Assembly: GCA_001689485.1 (NCBI GenBank) | Contig: LUJQ01000021.1 | Span: 61,210 to 125,209 of the forward strand | Length of the DNA stretch: 64,000 bases | Source of the DNA: Bacteroidales bacterium M6 | Lineage (GTDB): Bacteria; Bacteroidota; Bacteroidia; Bacteroidales; Muribaculaceae | Direction: 5' to 3' | In this document: in pieces, positions 9,311 to 17,810 of the stretch | How the letters are laid out: each line of letters begins with the position of its first letter | Numbering within the stretch: the stretch's first letter is position 1 | Notes under the pieces: model-generated | Told to the model about the DNA's origin: nothing | What the model saw: only the letters and a program-made list of their open reading frames with translations | The model's database searches: none | Program-made: the position numbers and the translations under genes

Positions 9311-10633
9311 ATGACAAGATTTGCCAAGTTTACCGCCCTTTTCATATACCTTCTCACAGGGTTATGCGCCATTGCCGACACCCCGGCGCACAACCAGCCT
9401 GACTCCGTTGCGTCCAATCCTGACATCAGGGTGAGCCTTATCACATGCGCACCCGGACGCGAAGTCTACCAGCTCGAAGGCCACACAGCCCTCAGGTTGA
9501 AAAAAGAAGCCGCCCCGGGGCATGCCGGTTACGACGAAGTGGTCAACTGGGGGGTGTTTGATTTCAAATCCCCTAATTTCCTTTACCGCTTTGTCAAAGG
9601 GGAAACCGACTATATGGCATGGGCATATCCTTTTGAAATATTCATCGAGGAATACCGGCAGGAAGGACGCCGGGTTGTGGAACAGGTGCTCGACCTAACC
9701 CCGGCACAAGCGGCACGCGTCGAAACCCTTGCGGCGGAAAACATATTGCCCGAGAACCGCACATACCGCTATAACTATGTGAAGGACAACTGTGCGACAC
9801 GCCCGGTCGCCCTTATCGAGGCCGCATTAGGCGACACCCTGACATTCAACACTCCGGCCCCTCCCGGCAATGCTAACGCAATAACATTCCGGTCGGAAAT
9901 CACCCGTTACCACACCAATTATCCGTGGTATCAGTTCGGAATCGACCTTGCACTCGGAAGCGGCATAGACCGACCGATGGACAGCCGAGGGCAGATCTTC
10001 GCCCCCGTGTTCCTGCAACGCCAGCTTGAAACAGCCACATACTCCACGCCGCAGGGTGAACCGCGCCCGGTGGTCAAGGAAACCCGCGTATTAAACCATG
10101 GCATACCCGGCGGGGTAACGGCAGCGCCGACCCCGCTCCCCTTCTCCCCCATCGGCGTATCCGTGGCACTTTTAGCCCTTACAATAGCCATCTCAATCCG
10201 CGATTTCGAACGGAGACGCACCACACGCTGGTTCGACACAATCCTCTATGGGGCATTCGCTGTTGCAGGCAGCCTGATAGCATTCCTCATATTCGTTTCC
10301 GAGCATGAGGCCACCTCTCCCAACTGGCTTTTCCTCTGGCTGAACCCGTTCAGCTTCATAGTGGTTATAGGAATATGGATAAAAAGGTGCAAACGTGTGG
10401 TTTATTGCTATCAAATTTGTAACTTTGCGGCATTGATACTGCTTTTGGCAGGACATCATTTCTTCGGGCAGACCCTTAATTCGGCCTTCCCATTGCTTAT
10501 ATTGTGCGATATGATGCGCTCGTTCACATATCTTTATGTAAACCGGGGGAATCACGATGCCATTATCTCCGAGGCATCACATAGCAAAAAGAGCCATCGC
10601 AGGAGCGCAAACGGGTGCAGACAAGAAAAATGA
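9311..10633 (+). CDS. DUF4105 membrane protein (Lnb-type lipoprotein N-acyltransferase candidate)
   Basis: A signal-like first segment (residues 1-22) is followed by a periplasmic DUF4105 domain (about 35-260) carrying the conserved blocks CAPG, LEGHTALRL, VNWGVFDF and YNYVKDNCATRP; the His and Cys in those blocks are candidate catalytic residues. The last 160 residues hold about five hydrophobic membrane segments. DUF4105 proteins have recently been connected with N-acylation of lipoproteins in Bacteroides (Lnb); I rely on memory for that and have no search behind it. A location between murF-alr and secA, in an operon with other envelope proteins, agrees with a lipoprotein or wall function. 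The stop overlaps the next gene's ATG (ATGA), indicating translational coupling. Confidence 0.85.
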   Translation: MTRFAKFTALFIYLLTGLCAIADTPAHNQPDSVASNPDIRVSLITCAPGREVYQLEGHTALRLKKEAAPGHAGYDEVVNWGVFDFKSPNFLYRFVKGETDYMAWAYPFEIFIEEYRQEGRRVVEQVLDLTPAQAARVETLAAENILPENRTYRYNYVKDNCATRPVALIEAALGDTLTFNTPAPPGNANAITFRSEITRYHTNYPWYQFGIDLALGSGIDRPMDSRGQIFAPVFLQRQLETATYSTPQGEPRPVVKETRVLNHGIPGGVTAAPTPLPFSPIGVSVALLALTIAISIRDFERRRTTRWFDTILYGAFAVAGSLIAFLIFVSEHEATSPNWLFLWLNPFSFIVVIGIWIKRCKRVVYCYQICNFAALILLLAGHHFFGQTLNSAFPLLILCDMMRSFTYLYVNRGNHDAIISEASHSKKSHRRSANGCRQEK

Positions 10634-12243
10634 AAAAACAACAAATCACATCGTCGGTGGCAGGGCTGCTTGTAGCAGCTTTCAGTGTCATCACCATTTC
10701 GGCCCAGACTTCCGAACCGCAACAGCCGCGCAAACGCCCGGCCCTTGTGGTAGGCATAGTAGTGGAAGGGCTGACGATGGATTATCTCGACCTGTTACGC
10801 ACCCATTTCGGCGAAGGTGGATTCAAACGCCTCCTGGAACAGGGCATCACCGTTACCGACCTTGATTTCGGCACACCGTTGGACGGGGCAGCCGCATCGG
10901 CCATGCTTTTCACCGGGGCGTCACCCGCTGTCAACGGCATACCGGCCGCCACCGTCTATAACACCGAGACGCGCAGAGCCGCCTCCGTGCTGCTCGATCC
11001 CGAAACAATCGGGAATTTCACCGACGAGACCCTCTCACCGAAAAGCCTGACCGCATCAACCATTGCCGACGAACTCAGAATCGACGGAGGCGGCCTGGGC
11101 TATGTCTATGCCATAGCGCCCGATGCGGCCGAAGCCATAATCCTTGGTGGGCATACAGGCAACAGCGCCTTTTGGATTAACGATGCCACAGGCAAATGGG
11201 CAACTACAACCTATTACAAAGACCTCCCCGCACCTGCCCAGAACCTCAACCACCGCGAACCTAACGAATACCGCCTCGACACCCTGCAATGGGTGCCGTC
11301 GGTGGCAATCGACAAGCTTCCCGACCTCCCCTCCTATAAAAAGCTCTACCCCTTCCGCCACACATTCCCGCGCACTACGACCGCGCGTTATAAGGCTTAT
11401 AAAAATTCACCGGCGGTAAACTCCGACATAACCCGGTTGGCATCGGAATATGTAGCCGCCCTGTCGCTAGGAAGTCGAGAAAGCACCGACATGCTCAACC
11501 TGGGCTACACCCTCAGGCCGTTTCTCTATGCACGCGATGCCGATACCAGGGCAGAAGCCATGGACAGCTACCTGCGCCTTGACCGCGACCTGGCACGCCT
11601 GTTCTCCGTAATCGACGAAAAGGGGCCGGGAATGGATCGCACCCTGGTGTTCGTGTCAGGCACGCCATTGACCAACCGCTCCCGACGTGATGACGAAAAA
11701 TGGGGAATCCCCTTCGGGGAATTCTCATCACGCAAAGCCGTGTCACTGCTCAACATGTACCTGATGGCCATTCACGGCAACGGCGAATGGGTGTCGGGCT
11801 ATCACAACGGGCAACTATACCTCAACCATAAACTAATCAAAGAGCGCAACAAAGACCTGCGCTCCATGCGCGACGAATCAGCCCGGTTCCTCACCCGCAT
11901 GAGCGGTGTGACCAACGCGTGGACTATCGACGACGTGCTCGACCGACGCGCCACCGAGCAACCCGACGCCCTCAGGCGGAACACGGCTGTGGCCTCGGCA
12001 GGCGATGTGTTCGTGACCATAGCCCCAGGATGGCAGGAAACCGACGACGACAGCGACCTTGACACCCCGCACACCACCGTACGCGCGGCATCGGCCACGG
12101 TTCCGGCGTTTATCCTGAACCCCGGAAGCAAACCGGCAACCATTTCCACACCCGTCGACGCCAGGACTTTAGCCCCTACCGTATGCGGGCTGTTGCGCAT
12201 ACGTTCGCCAAACGGAGCGTCGCTGCCGCGCCTACGCTGGTAA
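10630..12243 (+). CDS. Alkaline-phosphatase-superfamily secreted protein, probably catalytically inactive
   Basis: An exported protein (hydrophobic signal at about residues 9-25) with the overall layout of PafA-type Bacteroidetes alkaline phosphatases: VVGIVVEGLTMDYL, FGEGGFKRLLEQG, MLFTGASPAVNGI, then a long cap and a C-terminal core. Key residues appear to be missing. The metal-binding Asp of the usual VVD opening is Glu46; the Thr/Ser nucleophile block (family TAIGHAS-like) reads GAAASAM around residues 86-92; the Asp-His-Gly metal site of the core is replaced by SGTPLTNRS; and the DxxGH-type block reads STDMLNLGYT, lacking its His. I infer a non-catalytic binding or chaperone-like role. 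The ATG at 10630 overlaps the previous stop; a GTG at 10615 is also in frame. Confidence 0.75.
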   Translation: MKKQQITSSVAGLLVAAFSVITISAQTSEPQQPRKRPALVVGIVVEGLTMDYLDLLRTHFGEGGFKRLLEQGITVTDLDFGTPLDGAAASAMLFTGASPAVNGIPAATVYNTETRRAASVLLDPETIGNFTDETLSPKSLTASTIADELRIDGGGLGYVYAIAPDAAEAIILGGHTGNSAFWINDATGKWATTTYYKDLPAPAQNLNHREPNEYRLDTLQWVPSVAIDKLPDLPSYKKLYPFRHTFPRTTTARYKAYKNSPAVNSDITRLASEYVAALSLGSRESTDMLNLGYTLRPFLYARDADTRAEAMDSYLRLDRDLARLFSVIDEKGPGMDRTLVFVSGTPLTNRSRRDDEKWGIPFGEFSSRKAVSLLNMYLMAIHGNGEWVSGYHNGQLYLNHKLIKERNKDLRSMRDESARFLTRMSGVTNAWTIDDVLDRRATEQPDALRRNTAVASAGDVFVTIAPGWQETDDDSDLDTPHTTVRAASATVPAFILNPGSKPATISTPVDARTLAPTVCGLLRIRSPNGASLPRLRW

Positions 12244-12354
12244 AGCAGCCCTATATAATGATTTCACCGCTGTAGCGGAATTTTCATCACACGGGAATGA
12301 ACCAACAACACCTTCCCGGCATTTTTCTAATCAGAATAAATTACATCATTATAA

Positions 12355-15300
12355 ATGTCACTCCAATCAATCCTGAGTAAGCTGTTTGGTAATAAATCGC
12401 AGCGCGACCTCAAAGAAATCAAACCGATAGTAGACAAAATCAATGCGATAGGCCCGTCGCTCAAAAGCCTCTCCAACGACGAATTGCGTGGAAAAATCGA
12501 CCAAGTACGCGCTGAAATCGACGCCGCAGTCAAACCCGACCGCGACGCTGCGGCCGAAATACGTGCCAAGGTTGAAGACCTCCCCTTCGACGAGCGCCAG
12601 CCTCTGTGGGACGAAATCGACAAACATGAGAAAAACATCCTCGACATCCTCGAGGAGCAGCTGAACACCCACCTTCCCATCGTGTTCGCCACCATGCGCG
12701 AAACAGCCGCACGTTTCGCCGCCAATGATACAGTGGAGGTTACCGCCACCGAAATGGACCGCGACCTCGCTGCCCAGGGACGTGAATTCGTCACCATCGA
12801 GGGCGACAAAGCCATTTGGAAAAACCGCTGGCTTGCCGGAGGTAACGAAATCAAATGGGATATGGTGCATTACGACGTGCAGCTGATCGGCGGCGTAGTG
12901 CTCCACCAAGGCAAAATTGCCGAAATGGCCACCGGTGAAGGTAAAACCCTTGTGGCAACCCTCCCCGTTTTCCTCCGCTCCCTTTCAAAGAAAGGTGTGC
13001 ATGTGGTTACCGTCAACGACTACCTCTCGAAACGCGACTCCGAGTGGATGGGCCCGCTCTACATGTTCCACGGCTCGACAGTCGACTGCATCGACAAGCA
13101 CCAGCCCAACACCCCGCAGCGCCGCCGCGCCTACGAATGCGACATCACATTCGGCACAAACAACGAATTCGGCTTCGACTACCTGCGCGACAACATGGCC
13201 ATGGCACCTCAGGACATGGTGCAGCGTAAACATTACTATGCCATCGTCGACGAGGTTGACTCGGTGCTTATCGACGACGCCCGTACACCGCTCATCATCT
13301 CCGGCCCCGTACCAAAAGGTGACGACCAGCTCTTCAACGAATACAAGCCCAATGTAGAAAAGGTATATCAGGCACAGAAACGCCTTGTCACCCAGATTCT
13401 GGCCGATGCCAAACAGAAAATCGCTTCCGATGACAAAGAGGTGCGCAAAGAGGGCGAACTCCTCCTTTTCCGTGCATTCAAAGGACTTCCAAAATACGGG
13501 CCGCTGATCAAATTCCTCAGCGAGGAGGGTATGAAAAACGCCCTTCTCAAAACCGAAGCCTACTACCTTCAGGACAACTCGCGCGAAATGCCGAAGGTGA
13601 CCGACCCCCTCTACTTCGTTATCGATGAGAAAAACCGCTCGGTAGAACTCACCGACAAAGGGTTCGACGTGCTCACCGACCGCAACCAGGATCCCCAGTT
13701 CTTCGTGCTTCCCGACATAGCTGCCAAGCTGTCAGACCTTGAAAACGTTGCCGACCTTGCCGAACGCCAGGAGAAGAAGGATGCGGCCATGGCCGACTAT
13801 GCCATCAAATCGGAGCGTGTGCACACCGTTACCCAGCTCTTGAAAGCCTACACCCTTTTCGAAAAGGATAATGAATACGTTATCGACGACAACAAAATCA
13901 AAATCGTCGACGAACAGACAGGCCGTATCATGGAAGGACGCCGCTACAGCGACGGGCTCCACCAGGCCATCGAGGCCAAGGAGGGTGTGAAGGTCGAAGC
14001 CGCCACACAGACTTTCGCCACCATCACCCTGCAGAACTACTTCCGCATGTATCACAAACTTGCGGGCATGACAGGTACCGCCGAAACCGAGGCTGGCGAG
14101 CTTTGGGATATCTATAAACTCGACGTGGTGACCATCCCCACCAACCGCCCCGTGGCGCGAAAGGATATGGACGACCGCGTTTACAAGACCAAGAAGGAGA
14201 AATATGCCGCCGTAATCGAGGAGATAGTCCGCCTGCGCAATGCCGGACGCCCCGTGCTGGTAGGTACCACTTCGGTCGAAATCTCCGAACTGCTCAAACG
14301 CATGCTCGATATGCGCCACATAGAATGCCAGGTGCTCAACGCCAAACTCCATCAAAAGGAAGCTCAGGTAGTGGCACTTGCCGGACGTCCCGGAACCGTT
14401 ACCATCGCCACCAATATGGCCGGACGAGGCACCGACATCAAGCTGCCCACCGAAGTAAAAGAGGCAGGAGGTTTGGCAATCATCGGCACAGAACGCCATG
14501 AAAGCCGCCGCGTCGACCGTCAGTTGCGCGGACGTTCAGGCCGTCAGGGCGACCCAGGTTCGTCGGTGTTCTACGTCTCGTTCGAGGACCAGCTGATGCG
14601 CCTGTTCGCCACCGACAGGGTGATGAAGATGCTCGACACCCTCGGACTGAAAGAAGGCGAGATGATTGAAAGCGGCATGGTTACAAAAGCCATCGAAAAC
14701 GCCCAGAAACGCGTCGAAGAAAACAACTTCGGCATCCGCAAACGCCTGCTGGAGTATGACGACGTGATGAACAAGCAGCGTACCTACATCTACAACCGCC
14801 GCCATCACGCCCTCCTTGGCGAACGCATCGGAATCGACATCGCCAACATGACCTACGACCTCATAGAGAACCTCGTGGCCAATTACGACCAGCCCACCGA
14901 TTACGAGGAACTGTCGCTCGAACTGATGCGTGTGCTCACACTGCAGACCCCGTTCCCGGAGGAGGAATTCGCCAACATGTCGCGTGAGGACAAAGTAGAG
15001 CGCCTCTATGCCGCAGCCAACGAAACGCTCGAGCGTCGCAGCCAAAAAATTATAGAGGTTGCAACCCCCGTAATCAAGGAATGGGTTGAAAACCGTGGTG
15101 CAAACGGCCGTATCATCGTGCCGATGACCGATGGGAAACGCATTTTCCATCTCCGTGCCGACATCACCGAAGCCTACAACACCGGCTGCAAGTCAATCGT
15201 CAAGGAATGGCACAAGGCAATCCTGCTTGTAACTATCGACGAACTGTGGAAAGAACACCTCCGCGAACTCGACGACCTGCGTCAAAGCGTGCAAAATGCT

Positions 15301-15783
15301 TCTTACGAACAAAAAGACCCGCTGGTTATCTACAAAGTTGAATCGTTCCACATTTTCGAGGCGATGCTCAACAACCTTAACCAAAAGGCACTCGCAGCAC
15401 TGATGCGAGGGCAGATTTACATCCCCGCCCCGCAACCGCAGCCCACTCCTTCGAATGTGTCGGTTTCAGGAGCACACGGTGCACCGGCCCCTGAGGCCAA
15501 GGCTCCTGAAGCTGCCGCACAAAAAACCGAAGCGCCTGCCGCACCACGCCGTGAACCGCAAGTGCAACAGGCAATGCCTGAGCGTCCTAACGACTACTCG
15601 CAGTACACCGCCTCAAAAGAAGGCCTGCCCGGGGAAAACGCCCAACGCCAGGCTATGGCAAATGCCGGAGGCGGCCCCCGCAAAGTGCAACCGGCCAAAG
15701 CCGCCCCAAGGGTAGGGCGTAACGATCCCTGTCCATGCGGCTCAGGCAAAAAATTCAAAAACTGTCACGGCCGAGGCATGTAA
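12355..15783 (+). CDS. secA: Preprotein translocase ATPase SecA
   Basis: Motor of the general Sec pathway. Visible features are the Walker A loop MATGEGKTLV (about residues 190-199), the DEVDS Walker B/DEAD-like box (about 298), the second ATPase block with GRSGRQGDPGS (about 725-735), the helical scaffold, and a C-terminal zinc-binding SEC-C tail NDPCPCGSGKKFKNCHG (about 1121-1137) preceded by a low-complexity Pro/Ala linker. At 1142 residues it is longer than proteobacterial SecA, as is usual in Bacteroidetes because of insertions in the first ATPase domain and the linker. It has a 111-base untranslated region upstream and a hairpin immediately downstream. Confidence 0.99.
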   Translation: MSLQSILSKLFGNKSQRDLKEIKPIVDKINAIGPSLKSLSNDELRGKIDQVRAEIDAAVKPDRDAAAEIRAKVEDLPFDERQPLWDEIDKHEKNILDILEEQLNTHLPIVFATMRETAARFAANDTVEVTATEMDRDLAAQGREFVTIEGDKAIWKNRWLAGGNEIKWDMVHYDVQLIGGVVLHQGKIAEMATGEGKTLVATLPVFLRSLSKKGVHVVTVNDYLSKRDSEWMGPLYMFHGSTVDCIDKHQPNTPQRRRAYECDITFGTNNEFGFDYLRDNMAMAPQDMVQRKHYYAIVDEVDSVLIDDARTPLIISGPVPKGDDQLFNEYKPNVEKVYQAQKRLVTQILADAKQKIASDDKEVRKEGELLLFRAFKGLPKYGPLIKFLSEEGMKNALLKTEAYYLQDNSREMPKVTDPLYFVIDEKNRSVELTDKGFDVLTDRNQDPQFFVLPDIAAKLSDLENVADLAERQEKKDAAMADYAIKSERVHTVTQLLKAYTLFEKDNEYVIDDNKIKIVDEQTGRIMEGRRYSDGLHQAIEAKEGVKVEAATQTFATITLQNYFRMYHKLAGMTGTAETEAGELWDIYKLDVVTIPTNRPVARKDMDDRVYKTKKEKYAAVIEEIVRLRNAGRPVLVGTTSVEISELLKRMLDMRHIECQVLNAKLHQKEAQVVALAGRPGTVTIATNMAGRGTDIKLPTEVKEAGGLAIIGTERHESRRVDRQLRGRSGRQGDPGSSVFYVSFEDQLMRLFATDRVMKMLDTLGLKEGEMIESGMVTKAIENAQKRVEENNFGIRKRLLEYDDVMNKQRTYIYNRRHHALLGERIGIDIANMTYDLIENLVANYDQPTDYEELSLELMRVLTLQTPFPEEEFANMSREDKVERLYAAANETLERRSQKIIEVATPVIKEWVENRGANGRIIVPMTDGKRIFHLRADITEAYNTGCKSIVKEWHKAILLVTIDELWKEHLRELDDLRQSVQNASYEQKDPLVIYKVESFHIFEAMLNNLNQKALAALMRGQIYIPAPQPQPTPSNVSVSGAHGAPAPEAKAPEAAAQKTEAPAAPRREPQVQQAMPERPNDYSQYTASKEGLPGENAQRQAMANAGGGPRKVQPAKAAPRVGRNDPCPCGSGKKFKNCHGRGM

Positions 15784-15805
15784 TGCCCGTCAATGCTTAA
15801 TAATT

Positions 15806-15837
15806 GGGAGCTATGGAGCATGTGCCCCATGGCTCCC
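15806..15837 (+). terminator. Hairpin downstream of secA
   Basis: An 11-base-pair stem (15806-15816 with 15827-15837, one G-U pair) and a 10-base loop lie 23 bases after the secA stop. There is no T-tract after it, so it may be a processing or attenuation hairpin rather than a full terminator. Confidence 0.45.
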
Positions 15838-15927
15838 ATCATTCCAATCGCATCAATAAGGTTTATATATCCTATACATTCTGAATCACTCTCCAATTAA
15901 ACTTTAACCTATAATTCCCTCTCAGCC

Positions 15928-17217
15928 ATGCCAACCGACAACACCGACCGTCCGAACCTCCCAGGAGGTGAAACGCTTAACGACCGACTTCGCCGTGCCG
16001 CCGCTATGGCCCGGCAGGAACAACAACGCCACCCGGCACCTGAACCCCGCAACACGGAAGCCAGGCAACCGCAACAACAACCACAGCGCCCCAGCCAGCA
16101 GCCTCCGGTGGAACAGCCACGTGCTGCATCACCGGCAGAACCCACAAGGACAGAACCACGGCAGGAACAACCCCGTGTGCCCCAACAGCCCACGCCCCCC
16201 TACCGTGAGGCTCCCCGCCAGCAGCCGATGCCTCAGGAGCCTTACCGCGAACAGCGATATGCACACCGCAACACCACGGAAGAATACGCCCCGGCACCCC
16301 GCCAGCCCCATGGCAACCAACCCAAATCACGCCGCGGGCTGATGATACTTATTGCCCTTCTCGTAGTGGCAGTGCTGGCCATAATCTTCCTGACAGTGTC
16401 GCACACCCGTGAAACGGCAAAACAACAGGAACAAATTGAGCAACTGCAACTGGCAAACGAACAGATACAGCTGGCTAATGAATACGATGCCCTCAACAAC
16501 GAGTTTGCACAATATGAGAACCAGACTTCCCTGCTCGCCAATGACTCGATTGTACAAAAATACTCGGCCGCACGCGCCCAGGTGGAAAAACTTCTCCAGG
16601 AACTGAAAAACGAGAAAAACAAATCGGCAGCACAGATAAGCAAACTCAAAGGTGAAATCGAGACCCTTAAGGGGATTTTGCGCAACTATGTGGAGCAAAT
16701 CAACACCCTTAACCAGGAAAACCAGGAACTGCGCAACGAAAACCAGGAAGTAAAGGCCAAGAACCAACAGCTTTCGCAAAGCATACAGACGGTGCAGGCC
16801 AACAACAAGGTGCTCAACGAGCGCATGACCCTTGCCGAGAAACTCAACGTTACCGGCGTCACACTCACCCCGCTCAACAAGAAAGGGAAAAAGGAGAAAA
16901 ACGTGACCAAGGCACGCCAGATGATGGTTACATTCACCATCCCACAGAACAATTCCACCCCCGTGGGTGAAAAAACAATTTGGCTGCGCATCACCAATCC
17001 CGAAGGCGACCTGCTGCCCGGAGGCGGCTCGTTTGAATTCGAGGGTGCCACCCTGCCTGCAACCGCACGCAAATCAATCGAATATGCCGGTGAGGAAATC
17101 GGCGGCGTAACCATCTACTGGGACGTGAACACCACCCTTACCCCCGGCGACTACACCGTAGAGCTCTTCTGCGACAACTACCGCCTCGCCTCCCGCAAAT
17201 TCACGTTGAAAAAGTAG
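15928..17217 (+). CDS. Single-pass membrane protein with Pro/Gln-rich N-terminus and long coiled coil
   Basis: Function unknown. Residues 1-130 are cytoplasmic, low-complexity and rich in Pro, Gln, Arg and Glu. One transmembrane helix follows at about 136-157 (RGLMILIALLVVAVLAIIFL). Residues about 160-305 form a coiled coil with heptads rich in Gln, Asn, Leu and Glu, and the C-terminal 115 residues look like a compact beta domain (GEKTIWLRITNPEGDLLPGG). The topology, positive inside before the helix, puts the coiled coil and beta domain in the periplasm. It follows secA by 144 bases. Database labels resembling SMC or chromosome segregation would only reflect the coiled coil. Its stop is 5 bases before the heptamer-bounded element, so the element lies in its 3' flank. 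Confidence 0.8.
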   Translation: MPTDNTDRPNLPGGETLNDRLRRAAAMARQEQQRHPAPEPRNTEARQPQQQPQRPSQQPPVEQPRAASPAEPTRTEPRQEQPRVPQQPTPPYREAPRQQPMPQEPYREQRYAHRNTTEEYAPAPRQPHGNQPKSRRGLMILIALLVVAVLAIIFLTVSHTRETAKQQEQIEQLQLANEQIQLANEYDALNNEFAQYENQTSLLANDSIVQKYSAARAQVEKLLQELKNEKNKSAAQISKLKGEIETLKGILRNYVEQINTLNQENQELRNENQEVKAKNQQLSQSIQTVQANNKVLNERMTLAEKLNVTGVTLTPLNKKGKKEKNVTKARQMMVTFTIPQNNSTPVGEKTIWLRITNPEGDLLPGGGSFEFEGATLPATARKSIEYAGEEIGGVTIYWDVNTTLTPGDYTVELFCDNYRLASRKFTLKK

Positions 17218-17226
17218 TAGCAGAAG

Positions 17227-17261
17227 TTGTAAGTTGTAAGTTATAAGTTTTAAGTTGTAAG
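17227..17261 (+). repeat. Left heptamer array (5 x TTNTAAG)
   Basis: Five consecutive 7-base units, TTGTAAG, TTGTAAG, TTATAAG, TTTTAAG, TTGTAAG, differ only at the third base. The array is preceded by GAAG. Read together with the right array it forms a terminal inverted repeat of 39 bases with three mismatches. Confidence 0.9.
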
Positions 17262-17329
17262 AGAAAATACATTGAATTGCGGAGACGTACATAATCACCG
17301 ATGTCCGTAATCAATCTCAGGTATTCTGA

Positions 17330-17689
17330 ATGAAAACAAGTGACACAGGAAAATTGGCCGTATGGCATAAATCCATAATGCTGACCGAACAAGTGTATCG
17401 GCTGACAGCCTTGTTACCTGTTCAAGAAAAATTCGGATTATGTGACCAAATGCGACGCGCCGCAATTTCAATCCCGTCGAACATAGCGGAAGGGCATGGA
17501 AGATTCTCTGTTAAAGAATTCATTCATTTCCTTTCTATAGCAAGAGGGTCTCTGAGCGAATTGAAAACACAGATTATTCTGTGTCAGCGAATTTATAACA
17601 TCAAATCACCTGAAGTTGAAAACATCAATATGCAGATAATTGAAATCGATAAAATGATAAATGCGTTAGCCCGATCTTTAGGCGCATAG
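17330..17689 (+). CDS. Four-helix-bundle protein (S23/23S rRNA intervening-sequence family)
   Basis: A 119-residue all-helical protein with the family signature QMRRAAISIPSNIAEGHGR (about residues 42-60). The family (TIGR02436) was first seen encoded in 23S rRNA intervening sequences and is related in fold to Avd, the accessory protein of diversity-generating retroelements; no biochemical function is established for stand-alone members. Basic surface patches in that motif suggest nucleic-acid binding. The gene is clearly AT-richer than its neighbours and is the sole gene of a block framed by inverted heptamer arrays, so it was probably acquired. No reverse transcriptase, rRNA or variable repeat is nearby. 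The ATG at 17330 gives the normal length. Confidence 0.88.
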   Translation: MKTSDTGKLAVWHKSIMLTEQVYRLTALLPVQEKFGLCDQMRRAAISIPSNIAEGHGRFSVKEFIHFLSIARGSLSELKTQIILCQRIYNIKSPEVENINMQIIEIDKMINALARSLGA

Positions 17690-17766
17690 TCCGCCACCCT
17701 TCATCAATGCCCTTAAATATTGGCAAAACGTAAAGATATTCAGCGCAATAACCACATCACTTCTCG

Positions 17767-17801
17767 CTTACAACTTATAACTTAAAACTTACGACTTACA
17801 A
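17767..17801 (-). repeat. Right heptamer array (5 x TTNTAAG on the minus strand)
   Basis: Five consecutive 7-base units that read, on the minus strand from the outside in, TTGTAAG, TCGTAAG, TTTTAAG, TTATAAG, TTGTAAG, preceded by GAAG (plus-strand CTTC at 17802-17805). Length (35 bases) and unit number equal those of the left array; the third and fourth units are swapped relative to it. Confidence 0.9.
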
Positions 17802-17810
17802 CTTCTTACA

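Larger units (their letters stand above)
17223..17805 (+). mobile_element. Candidate mobile element: four-helix-bundle gene between inverted heptamer arrays
   Basis: A 583-base AT-rich block lies exactly between the stop of one core gene (17217) and the ATG of the next (17811). Each end carries five 7-base units of the form TTNTAAG, arranged as mirror images (17227-17261 and 17767-17801), with an outer GAAG/CTTC tetramer on each side. The only gene inside encodes a four-helix-bundle protein. I see no target-site duplication and no transposase. The structure resembles a small non-autonomous element or a gene mobilised in trans; that is inference. Confidence 0.6.

Noticed and set aside
13732..14499. 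Open frame of about 255 codons antisense to secA
   Set aside because: Shadow frame; secA is continuous and complete through this region.
17330..17689. 23S rRNA intervening sequence or diversity-generating retroelement
   Set aside because: No rRNA sequence, reverse transcriptase, template repeat or variable repeat is nearby; only the protein family is shared.
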